Positions 1 to 6,136 of a DNA stretch of 9,466 nt are shown in pieces. How positions within the stretch are numbered: position 1 is the stretch's first letter; each line of letters starts with the position of its first letter. The notes beneath the pieces are model-generated. The model was not told where the DNA came from and made no database searches. It saw only the letters and a list, made by a program, of their open reading frames with translations. This stretch comes from JBLHGU01 sp047615875. GTDB taxonomy: Bacteria; Pseudomonadota; Gammaproteobacteria; Arenicellales; CAJQKF01. Both the position numbers and the translations under genes were made by a program. The stretch is taken from contig JBLHGU010000201.1 of NCBI GenBank assembly GCA_047615875.1, positions 1 to 9,466 on the forward strand, given 5' to 3'.

Positions 1-372
1 ACCGCCGTGGATATACAGCGGCAAATTTTCCTCATCGAAACCATTATCATATTCACTTCCGCGATAGTGCAGTTTCCCGATGGATTCAACACGCAGCCCC
101 TCCCCCTGCAATTCGTGCCCAAAACTACGTGGCTGACCTGCATAAGCCTGAGCATTCGACCAGCACCGGGTTTTATGCACATACTGACCAGTCGCCAGTG
201 CGGCGCGGGCAGGCACACAAATTGGCGAAGGTGTGTAGGCCTTGGTAAATCGGGTGCCCTGCGTCGCAAGGCGATCCAGGTTAGGCGTTTGAACGAAAGG
301 GTGTCCATAGCAACCTAGTGCATCCTGGCGATGTTCATCGCTAAACAGTAAAAGTACGTTCTGTTTTTGCAT
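1..372 (-). CDS. Sulfatase (choline-sulfatase-like), N-terminal part, runs off left edge
   Basis: The minus-strand frame from an ATG at 372 stays open to base 1, giving 124 residues of a protein that should be about 450-550 long, so this is a partial gene cut by the window edge. It begins MQKQNVLLLFSDEHRQD, with the Asp12/Glu13 metal-site region usual at a sulfatase N terminus. The sulfatase signature C-x-P-x-R is at Cys52-Val-Pro-Ala-Arg56, followed by the usual A-x-x-T-G (residues 58-62). Cys52 would be converted to formylglycine by a maturase. A second signature, S-I-G-K-L-H-Y, lies near residues 107-113. Known family role: hydrolysis of organic sulfate esters, although phosphonate monoester hydrolases share the C-x-P-x-R motif. 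The text after the signature (a W-S-N-A stretch, then SIGKLHYRG) resembles choline-sulfatase-like members. No signal peptide is seen, so it is probably cytoplasmic. The exact substrate is not determined. It is divergent from the CoA-transferase gene at 564. Confidence 0.9.
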   Translation of the reverse strand, partial: MQKQNVLLLFSDEHRQDALGCYGHPFVQTPNLDRLATQGTRFTKAYTPSPICVPARAALATGQYVHKTRCWSNAQAYAGQPRSFGHELQGEGLRVESIGKLHYRGSEYDNGFDEENLPLYIHGG

Positions 373-563
373 GGGAAAATAGTCTCTGGTTGTCGGAACA
401 ATAACGCTTGCGACAATTATTACTATTTCTTGCCAACTCAAGCTTATTTATCGCCTATTATTAAATGACTTTTGTAGAATTAGACGCCTACCATTAATCT
501 ACAATAGTCTGATTGAGTTTGGTCATCTTACTATTAGCCATCATTTCAGAAAAGAGATAAATC
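373..563. promoter_or_regulatory. Divergent intergenic region with two inverted repeats
   Basis: This 191-base AT-rich spacer separates the divergent sulfatase and CoA-transferase genes and must hold both promoters. Two dyads are visible. TTGTCG (390-395) pairs with CGACAA (411-416) over 15 bases. TTGTAGA (472-478) pairs with TCTACAA (498-504) over 19 bases, and outward-to-inward comparison gives 9 of 11 symmetric positions. The right arm of the second dyad overlaps TACAAT (500-505), a 5-of-6 match to a -10 box placed suitably for the CoA-transferase, but I see no good -35 box. Operator function is an inference. A weak Shine-Dalgarno (AAAGAG, 551-556) precedes the ATG at 564. Confidence 0.35.
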
Positions 564-1760
564 ATGCAGGCATTAAGTGGAATTCGTGTACTCGATTTAA
601 CCCATGTGATTGCCGGACCTTTCTGCACTCATCAACTAGGCGTGCAGGGAGCAGAAGTAATCAAGATAGAAGATGCGAATAATCCAGACATAATGCGTTT
701 TGATGGGGCTGATTTACGCTCCAATAAAGAAGGCATGAGTTCTGTTTTTTTGGCCCAGGCAGCTAATAAAAAATCCATAGCCATAGATCTTAAACAGGAG
801 CCCGGCCAACAGGTTTTAAAAAAACTGATAACGGGCGCAGACGTGTTAGTGGAAAATTATCGAAGCGGGGCCTTGCAAAAAATCGGCCTTGGTTATGATC
901 AGATGAAACAAATCAATGCCAAGTTAATCTATTGCTCCATGACAGGCTTTGGACAAACGGGCCCGAAGCGCGAACATACAGCATACGACAATGTCATTCA
1001 GGCGTTTTCCGGCATGATGGATGCAACGGGCAGTGTTGAATCCGGGCCGATGAAAGTAGGACCACCTGTACTGGATTACGGAACCGGGTCCCAGGCGGCA
1101 TTCGCTATCGTATCCGCACTATTTCGACGCAGTCAGACCGGCCTCGGCCAATATATTGACATTTCCATGCTCGACTCGGCATTGATGCTAATGGGCAACC
1201 TTATGATGGAAAATCAGGTTACTAACGAGGCCAGTGGCCGACATGGTAACCGCAGTGCGAACCGGCCGGGTTATGGTTGTTTTGATACTGCTGAGGGTCA
1301 GCTTATGATAGGGGCCTGGACCACAACTCAACTGAAGGATATGTGGTTAGTGCTCGACCAACCTGCCCGAGCAGAAGCTATATCGGAAGAACATCCCATG
1401 GAAATAATGGATACCTTTACTGATACTGTGAATGAAATTCAGAAGGTTTTGCTGACTCGCCCAGCCGCAGAGTGGGAAGATTTAATGAACCAACAAAAAG
1501 TTCCTGCTGCGAGGGTGCGCAATGTTCATGAAACATTACGTGAAGAGCAGTTGCAAAGTCGTGGAGTAAAAAGCGCTATAGAAGGCGAAGACAGTGATAG
1601 ATACTTTCCTTGCGCGTCGTTCTTACATAAGGAAGACTCCCCAACGGTGCGAAGCGCGCCACCACAATTCGCTGAACATACTCGAACAATCTTACAAGAA
1701 GTGGGTTACAACGAATCTGAACTTGAATCACTTGCCGCTTGCGGGGCAATCAGATTATAA
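564..1760 (+). CDS. CaiB/BaiF family (class III) CoA-transferase
   Basis: The 398-residue product has the length and layout of class III CoA-transferases, which move CoA from an acyl-CoA donor to a carboxylic acid acceptor in the cytoplasm. It opens with L-S-G-I-R-V-L-D-L-T and continues with AGPFCTHQLG and GAEVIKIE (29-36), the CoA-binding Rossmann-like part. N-K-K-S-I-A-I-D-L-K (68-77), VENYRSG (96-102) and SMTGFGQTGP (125-134) are all family hallmarks. The catalytic aspartate should be Asp171 in the VLDYGTG segment, the position that forms the acyl-aspartyl intermediate in formyl-CoA transferase. The C-terminal third (about 290-398) matches the usual small domain. The ATG start fits the family N terminus, with a weak Shine-Dalgarno seven bases upstream. 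Members act on formate/oxalate, carnitine, bile acids, succinate or mesaconate, and the substrate cannot be read from sequence. The nearby N-methyl-compound genes make a carnitine- or betaine-like acid conceivable (inference). It converges on yceH. Confidence 0.93.
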   Translation: MQALSGIRVLDLTHVIAGPFCTHQLGVQGAEVIKIEDANNPDIMRFDGADLRSNKEGMSSVFLAQAANKKSIAIDLKQEPGQQVLKKLITGADVLVENYRSGALQKIGLGYDQMKQINAKLIYCSMTGFGQTGPKREHTAYDNVIQAFSGMMDATGSVESGPMKVGPPVLDYGTGSQAAFAIVSALFRRSQTGLGQYIDISMLDSALMLMGNLMMENQVTNEASGRHGNRSANRPGYGCFDTAEGQLMIGAWTTTQLKDMWLVLDQPARAEAISEEHPMEIMDTFTDTVNEIQKVLLTRPAAEWEDLMNQQKVPAARVRNVHETLREEQLQSRGVKSAIEGEDSDRYFPCASFLHKEDSPTVRSAPPQFAEHTRTILQEVGYNESELESLAACGAIRL

Positions 1761-1763
1761 CTC

Positions 1764-1780
1764 TAGCGTACACATCGCTA
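1764..1780. terminator. Possible weak hairpin between convergent genes
   Basis: TAGCG (1764-1768) and CGCTA (1776-1780) can form a 5-pair stem with a 7-base loop in the 37-base gap between the CoA-transferase stop and the yceH stop. There is no T-run after it on either strand. A role as a bidirectional terminator is only suggested by position. Confidence 0.2.
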
Positions 1781-1797
1781 CTGACAAAACCATAAGC

Positions 1798-2469
1798 TTA
1801 ATCTGGCATGCGGTCTTGAAGCTGTCCGATAACTTGTTTCAACTCGGCCACTTCCGCCTCCAGATTACCGACCCGTTCGGTTAATTCGGCAATTCCGGGG
1901 CGATCTGAGGCCGTGGCCTTCCTGACTTGCGTTTGCTCTGCTAACGCCTGCAGATCTACCGGGCCAGATAACAGATGCATAAACTCGGAGTCTTTACGAC
2001 CTGCGGTCCGCGGTAACTGTACAACCAGTGCGCCCTCCTCTCTTTCTACCAACCCCTGCAATGTTGTAACAACTGCAGAATTATCTACGAACTCATGCAA
2101 ACGCCCGCTGCGAGCTCGAAGTTCACCGGGAGTTTGTGCCCCGCGTAATAGTAACAGGCAGACTATTGAAAATTCAGCAGGGGTAAATTGAAAGTCACTA
2201 AAGGTAGTATTGCAGAACCTCTGGCGATATTTTCTCATGCCACTCTTAAAGTTCTCTTCTTCGGTAACCAGATGACGACTGTGTAATTCAGCTGCCGTAT
2301 GCTGGACCACACCCGGATCCAGGCTAAGTACCGGGTCGCGAGATGACTTTTGATTGCAGGCATTTACCAGAGTATTTAGCGTTAAAGGATACTGCTCGGG
2401 AGTCACAACGGATTTCTCCATTAAACAGCCAACTATTCGGGTTTCATTCTGGGTCAGGTTTGGGAACAC
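1798..2469 (-). CDS. yceH: YceH family protein (UPF0502/DUF480)
   Basis: The 223-residue product matches the YceH family along its whole length (E. coli YceH is about 215). Recognisable blocks are R-I-V-G-C-L-M-E-K (11-19), TPEQYPLTLN (23-32), NACNQKSSRDPV (36-47), Y-R-Q-R-F-C-N (81-87) and LLLRGAQTPGELRAR (106-120). Structurally the family is a pair of winged-helix domains, followed here by a C-terminal segment (about 192-219, ELTERVGNLEAEVAELKQ) with heptad spacing typical of a coiled coil. The cellular role of the family is not established, and DNA binding is suggested by the fold only. The start is GTG at 2469, with GGAA nine bases upstream. The next Met (17) lies inside the conserved block, so a later start would truncate the domain. 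The gene stands alone and is divergent from the methyltransferase gene at 2763. Confidence 0.93.
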   Translation of the reverse strand: MFPNLTQNETRIVGCLMEKSVVTPEQYPLTLNTLVNACNQKSSRDPVLSLDPGVVQHTAAELHSRHLVTEEENFKSGMRKYRQRFCNTTFSDFQFTPAEFSIVCLLLLRGAQTPGELRARSGRLHEFVDNSAVVTTLQGLVEREEGALVVQLPRTAGRKDSEFMHLLSGPVDLQALAEQTQVRKATASDRPGIAELTERVGNLEAEVAELKQVIGQLQDRMPD

Positions 2470-2719
2470 AATCTGGATTTCCGTGTTTTAAATATGATAT
2501 GGGTTAGCTATTCGCAACCGCTGTAAAAGTAAGCTCGAATAGGACTGCCTGGGCATGCTGCAGCGGGGAAAATTCGATTTCGAAATTATAATGCACCTTT
2601 CTGTTGATAGATATACTCAATTAATTCGGCACAGCGCTCCACGACGATCGTGATCCATAATTGACCATTAGTCAGGAAAAAGGAATTGAAAATTTTGTCC
2701 GACGACGCGAATCCCTTAA

Positions 2720-2740
2720 TGATTAGTGCCATACTAATCA
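2720..2740. promoter_or_regulatory. Perfect 8-base inverted repeat, candidate operator
   Basis: TGATTAGT (2720-2727) and ACTAATCA (2733-2740) are exact reverse complements separated by GCCAT. The 21-base dyad ends 22 bases before the methyltransferase ATG. It could be an operator for a dimeric repressor at the transcription start, or an RNA hairpin in the leader. There is no T-run after it, so it does not look like an intrinsic terminator. Function is inferred from symmetry and place only. Confidence 0.4.
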
Positions 2741-2743
2741 GCT

Positions 2744-2756
2744 TACTCCTGGAGTA
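2744..2756. promoter_or_regulatory. Palindrome containing the Shine-Dalgarno of the methyltransferase gene
   Basis: TACTCC (2744-2749) and GGAGTA (2751-2756) form an inverted repeat around one central base. The right arm contains GGAG (2751-2754), eight bases before the ATG at 2763, which is the best Shine-Dalgarno in the window. A one-base loop rules out an isolated RNA hairpin. The symmetry matters only if a protein binds the DNA or if the site pairs with other RNA. The ribosome binding site itself is convincing. Confidence 0.55.
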
Positions 2757-2762
2757 TTTATT

Positions 2763-3389
2763 ATGAACGAAAAAACCAAAGTTGGACACTCCTACAAAGC
2801 CAGCTCACCAGCCGAGCAACAAGCCGTCTATGATGAGTGGGCGTCTAACTATGAAAGTGACCTGTGCGCAATGGGCTACAGAGTCCCAGCAGTGGCCGCG
2901 GCAATATTTAGTCGTTTTGTGCCGCTAGACTGCGGCCCAATACTGGATGCAGGTTGTGGTGGCGGAATACAGGCAGAACCCCTGTCTTATGCGGGCTACG
3001 GCCCGATTACTGGCATAGATTTTTCTAAGGGCATGCTTGATGTCGCACGACAGAAAAATATTTATACTGATCTACGACAAATGGAACTTGGCCAACCGCT
3101 GGATTTTGACGATGAAAGTTTCTCTGTAATTTTCTCGACCGGAACGATTACACCGAGACATGCCCCCCCGGAAAGTTTTGATGAGTTGTTACGCGTAGCA
3201 AAGCCACAAGCATTAATCATCTTCTCCATGCGCAACGACTCAGAACAGGAACCTGCCTATCCAGCTGCTGTAGAAGGACATACAACAGCTAATCATTGGC
3301 AACACATCTTCTCAACCGATGGGTTTCACTCTATGCCCTATGGTGAGCCTGACGTTACACACCAAATACACGTATACCAGAAGAGTTGA
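2763..3389 (+). CDS. Class I SAM-dependent methyltransferase, METTL27 (WBSCR27)-like
   Basis: The 208-residue product is a Rossmann-fold methyltransferase of the methyltransferase-11/25 type. The SAM motif I is I-L-D-A-G-C-G-G-G (60-68). The acidic motif II is G-I-D-F-S-K-G-M-L (84-92), with Asp86 expected to hold the ribose of SAM. A later block, LGQPLDFDDESFSVIFSTG (109-127), fits motifs III/IV. The N-terminal Y-D-E-W-A-S-N-Y-E-S-D (23-33) is the hallmark of the METTL27/WBSCR27 group, which also has the L-G-Q and K-P elements seen here. The substrate of this group is unknown to me, and small molecules are likely. The ATG has a strong GGAG eight bases upstream. The stop codon overlaps the start of the next gene, a transporter, so the two are probably co-translated. 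A methyltransferase-exporter pairing could mean modification and export of a small molecule (inference). Confidence 0.88.
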   Translation: MNEKTKVGHSYKASSPAEQQAVYDEWASNYESDLCAMGYRVPAVAAAIFSRFVPLDCGPILDAGCGGGIQAEPLSYAGYGPITGIDFSKGMLDVARQKNIYTDLRQMELGQPLDFDDESFSVIFSTGTITPRHAPPESFDELLRVAKPQALIIFSMRNDSEQEPAYPAAVEGHTTANHWQHIFSTDGFHSMPYGEPDVTHQIHVYQKS

Positions 3390-4540
3390 TTAACTCTCAA
3401 CACGCTAGCCTGTGTGGTTTATTTTTTATTCAGGCATTATCTCGAGGTATTTTGCTTTCGGTTATACCCTTGCAGGCATTGTCTATTTTTGGCGACGCGC
3501 AACTAACCAGCACTCTGTACTTTGGTGTTAGCGCAGGCGGTATAGCTGTCGCATTGGGCATGCCAATAATAATAAAGAACATTGGACACTACACGGCGTT
3601 TTTACTGGGTAGTTTGCTTATGTTGCTTTCTGCTGCATTGCTGTATTTCGACGACCCGTGGTTATTCTCTATAGGGTTATTTCTACACATCTTCTCCATA
3701 GCGATAATTGAGGTTTCACTTACCCTCTATGTACTGGCTCGAATACCACGCAATCAACTAACCCAATTTGAACCCTTAAGAATATTTTCTAGTGTATTTG
3801 CGTTAACCATCGGTCCCTTTTTTGGCGTTCTAATGGAAGAACGTTTGTCTCACGAATCGCCTTATATATTCAGCGCTGTATGTGTTTTTCTAGCCCTGTT
3901 TTATTTTCGACTGCTGGGACTCCATCGTGTCTCCATCACCAGAGCCGAATCTGGAAATGCCAATCCAGTCGCCTACCTGCTTCGGTTTTTCAGTCAGCCA
4001 AGACTCAGACTAGCCTATGGGCTGGTAACGGCGCGGTCTTGCTGGTGGGCCATGTTTGTTATCTATACGCCAATCTACGCGGTACAGGCAGGGATGGGTG
4101 AATTGGCTGGTGCTGCTATTGTTTCACTTGGTACGGCCTGGACATTATCGGTTCCATTCTGGGGCTGGTTCGGGCGAAAGTACGGCGTGCGTTATTTACT
4201 AAGAATGGGCTTTTTAACCACCAGTGCTTTGACCTTACTGATTTATTCTGCCACTTCTATACCCATGCTAGCAGCAACTCTGATGGTTATAAGTGCGCTG
4301 GGTGCAACCATGCTTGATGGCATGGGAAATGTTCTTTACTATCGCGCAGTGCGTGGCCGTGAAAGATCGGAAATGACTGCTGTTTTTGCCACATACAGAG
4401 ATGTTAGCCAACTTGCAGCACCCGGGTTATTTGCTGTCCTGCTGAAATTTTTCGCCTTACCTGTAGTATTTGTTAGTGCATCCGCATGGATGTTGGCGGC
4501 TTCCTGGTACTGTAAGTTTATTCCGCAACGAATGCGCTAA
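3386..4540 (+). CDS. MFS transporter, 12 predicted helices
   Basis: The 384-residue product is a hydrophobic inner-membrane protein with major-facilitator features. About twelve helices can be picked by eye: roughly 9-30, 43-63, 69-87, 92-117, 132-150, 159-178, 209-231, 240-261, 272-289, 293-314, 341-358 and 359-377. A loop of about 30 polar residues (179-208) sits in the middle, as expected between the two six-helix halves. GRKYG (263-267) between helices 8 and 9 matches the second-half copy of MFS motif A. The substrate cannot be read. The start is a TTG at 3386, of which two bases belong to the TGA stop of the methyltransferase gene (TTGA overlap), with AAGAG just upstream. No later ATG would keep helix 1, so the TTG start is preferred. 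The gene ends two bases from the stop of the opposing MttB-family gene. Confidence 0.85.
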   Translation: MINSQHASLCGLFFIQALSRGILLSVIPLQALSIFGDAQLTSTLYFGVSAGGIAVALGMPIIIKNIGHYTAFLLGSLLMLLSAALLYFDDPWLFSIGLFLHIFSIAIIEVSLTLYVLARIPRNQLTQFEPLRIFSSVFALTIGPFFGVLMEERLSHESPYIFSAVCVFLALFYFRLLGLHRVSITRAESGNANPVAYLLRFFSQPRLRLAYGLVTARSCWWAMFVIYTPIYAVQAGMGELAGAAIVSLGTAWTLSVPFWGWFGRKYGVRYLLRMGFLTTSALTLLIYSATSIPMLAATLMVISALGATMLDGMGNVLYYRAVRGRERSEMTAVFATYRDVSQLAAPGLFAVLLKFFALPVVFVSASAWMLAASWYCKFIPQRMR

Positions 4541-4542
4541 TA

Positions 4543-6102
4543 TTATTCTTCCGCCAAGCCAATATCTTGTTTACTCAGTCTAATATCAAAACTGGCGCGT
4601 ATCCGGCTATCTATCGCCTCAGAAAGATAGGTAGGATGATGGTTTTCCAGTAACTTCCTGGTGTGTTGCTGGGCTTTCTGCCAGATACTCGGGGCGCCAT
4701 CTTCCTTCCATTCATCAATTGTATTGCGACTACTCAATGGTGGATAAGTGTACTCTGACTGCATTAATTCGAGCGTTTGATCTTCTCCAAGATAATGCCC
4801 TTCCCCACCCAAATTTACATTGGCAATGGTATCGATGGATAACAGTGACTCTGAAAAATCGATACCGCGTATAGTACGAATAATGTTGCCAAGCATATCG
4901 TTATCGATTACGAAACTCTCCAATGAGCAACCCATCAAACTGGCGTGCATACCTGCGGCTTCATGCACCATAGAAGCGCCAGCATGGCCTGCCAGGGATA
5001 CATTAATACCTTTTTCATAACCAGACTGGGCATCAGGCAATTTAGAATCCGTCATGCCCGCGGGCACACTGGAGGGAATATTCAGATGATTGGCTATCTG
5101 CGCCACAGCCGCGGCAAGAATCCCCTGCTCTCCAGACCCGCCGGTCATTGCACCGGTGCGTAGATCCGAGACAAATGGCCACGCTGCAAAGGTCAACGGG
5201 CAACCTGGCAACACTGTATTTGCATAAACAATTCCGGCCAGCGCCTCAGCAGTTGACTGAACCACCGACCCGGCTATTGCTGCTGGTGAAGTGGCACCCG
5301 CCTGAGTGGCGGATGCGATCATTATTGGATAGCCATGACGAATTGCGGCTTCTTTTATAATACAGCGTTCATAGGCAAACCTTAACGGCGGCACCCCAGC
5401 ACCTTGTACCATATGTGCAATAGGTGTCTGCTTAAATCTGCCTTCTCCTCCAAGCGCCATATCGAATAACTGCGTAACCAGTTCAACATTAGCAACCGAA
5501 CCAAGCGTAATACCCAGGGGCATAGATGTGCCGCGTAATAAAGCATAGGCTGTATTGATATCCAGTAGCTCTGTTGTTTCCATATCGCGTGCTACAGGGG
5601 ATCGATAACACCAGTGAATATTTTCCAGAGTATCCACTACCCGAGCCATATTATAGACATCCTTTAGAGTGGTCTGGCGATAGCCCCCGGTCTCGCCATC
5701 AAGAATCATTACTGCACCACCCGCTGTACCAAAATGCGGCTTTCCCGGTGCTATTTCGATAGACCTGCTGGTATCCAGCCCATGCAAAGTCCAGCTAGTT
5801 GGCGTTAAAGCCAAAGCGTCTTCGACCATTGATTGAGGAATTAAAATACGCTGGTGATCACCTATGCGAGCACCATTTTTAAGCATTTGATGGGCGGCTG
5901 GTGGTATGTCACCAATAAAGCCCATACCGACGGTCTCAAGCACCTGGTAAGCGCTTCGCAAAACCTGATCTACTTCAGACTCGCTTAACGGTAGATACCG
6001 CCCGCTAGTGGGCCCGACGGGAAAACGTTGGATATCAGGCTGAGTCCGATTTCGCACTCGTGCCTCTCGCCCCGCAGATTTGTCCCTTTTTGTTCTGGCC
6101 AA
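4543..6102 (-). CDS. MttB-family corrinoid-dependent methyltransferase, non-pyrrolysine type
   Basis: The 519-residue product belongs to the trimethylamine methyltransferase MttB family, TIM-barrel enzymes that move a methyl group from a quaternary amine to a cobalt corrinoid protein. An Arg/Lys-rich N-terminal tail (1-20) is followed by the barrel. Family-like segments include PHFGTAGGAVMILDGETG (122-139), AHMVQGAGVPPL (229-240), LAGIVYANTVLPGCP (288-302), GGSGEQGILAAAVAQIA (321-337), SGYEKGINVSLAGHAGA (360-376) and GGEGHYLG (432-439). The frame is full length with no internal amber codon, so it falls with the MtgB-like branch that lacks pyrrolysine; branch members use glycine betaine, proline betaine or carnitine. 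The substrate here is unknown. The start is TTG at 6102, with AAGG (6111-6114) eight bases upstream and an in-frame stop just before it. It is last in the cluster, 34 bases after the flavoprotein gene. No corrinoid protein or reductive activator is present in the window. Confidence 0.92.
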   Translation of the reverse strand: MARTKRDKSAGREARVRNRTQPDIQRFPVGPTSGRYLPLSESEVDQVLRSAYQVLETVGMGFIGDIPPAAHQMLKNGARIGDHQRILIPQSMVEDALALTPTSWTLHGLDTSRSIEIAPGKPHFGTAGGAVMILDGETGGYRQTTLKDVYNMARVVDTLENIHWCYRSPVARDMETTELLDINTAYALLRGTSMPLGITLGSVANVELVTQLFDMALGGEGRFKQTPIAHMVQGAGVPPLRFAYERCIIKEAAIRHGYPIMIASATQAGATSPAAIAGSVVQSTAEALAGIVYANTVLPGCPLTFAAWPFVSDLRTGAMTGGSGEQGILAAAVAQIANHLNIPSSVPAGMTDSKLPDAQSGYEKGINVSLAGHAGASMVHEAAGMHASLMGCSLESFVIDNDMLGNIIRTIRGIDFSESLLSIDTIANVNLGGEGHYLGEDQTLELMQSEYTYPPLSSRNTIDEWKEDGAPSIWQKAQQHTRKLLENHHPTYLSEAIDSRIRASFDIRLSKQDIGLAEE

Positions 6103-6110
6103 TTTCTATA

Positions 6111-6114
6111 CCTT
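6111..6114 (-). promoter_or_regulatory. Shine-Dalgarno fixing the TTG start of the MttB-family gene
   Basis: Read on the minus strand, AAGG lies eight bases before the TTG at 6102-6100. An in-frame TAG is found two codons upstream of that TTG, so no longer N terminus is possible, and the first internal Met (residue 60) is far inside the protein. Confidence 0.6.
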
Positions 6115-6136
6115 ATTCTCTGTAAATCTATTTTTA

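Larger units (their letters stand above)
2470..2762. promoter_or_regulatory. Divergent spacer between yceH and the methyltransferase gene
   Basis: I find no convincing gene in these 293 bases. They should carry the promoters of yceH (leftward) and of the methyltransferase-transporter pair (rightward), but no clear paired -35/-10 set stands out on either strand. A loose inverted repeat, CCGCTG (2518-2523) with CAGCGG (2561-2566), and a short palindrome TTCGATTTCGAA near 2573 are visible, but they are too weak to name. The clearest signals are the two palindromes at 2720-2756, listed separately. Confidence 0.4.

Noticed and set aside
7..318. Plus-strand open frame of 103 codons
   Set aside because: It lies antisense to the sulfatase frame, whose catalytic signature is clear on the minus strand.
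2586..2789. Minus-strand open frame of 67 codons in the divergent spacer, with an internal ATG at 2732 and AGGAG upstream of it
   Set aside because: It overlaps the well-supported methyltransferase start and Shine-Dalgarno, the AGGAG is 13 bases from the ATG and arises from the palindrome, and the protein resembles nothing I recognise.
4543..6102. Possible pyrrolysine-containing MttB
   Set aside because: The frame is uninterrupted to the normal C terminus with no in-frame amber codon, so it is the non-pyrrolysine branch.
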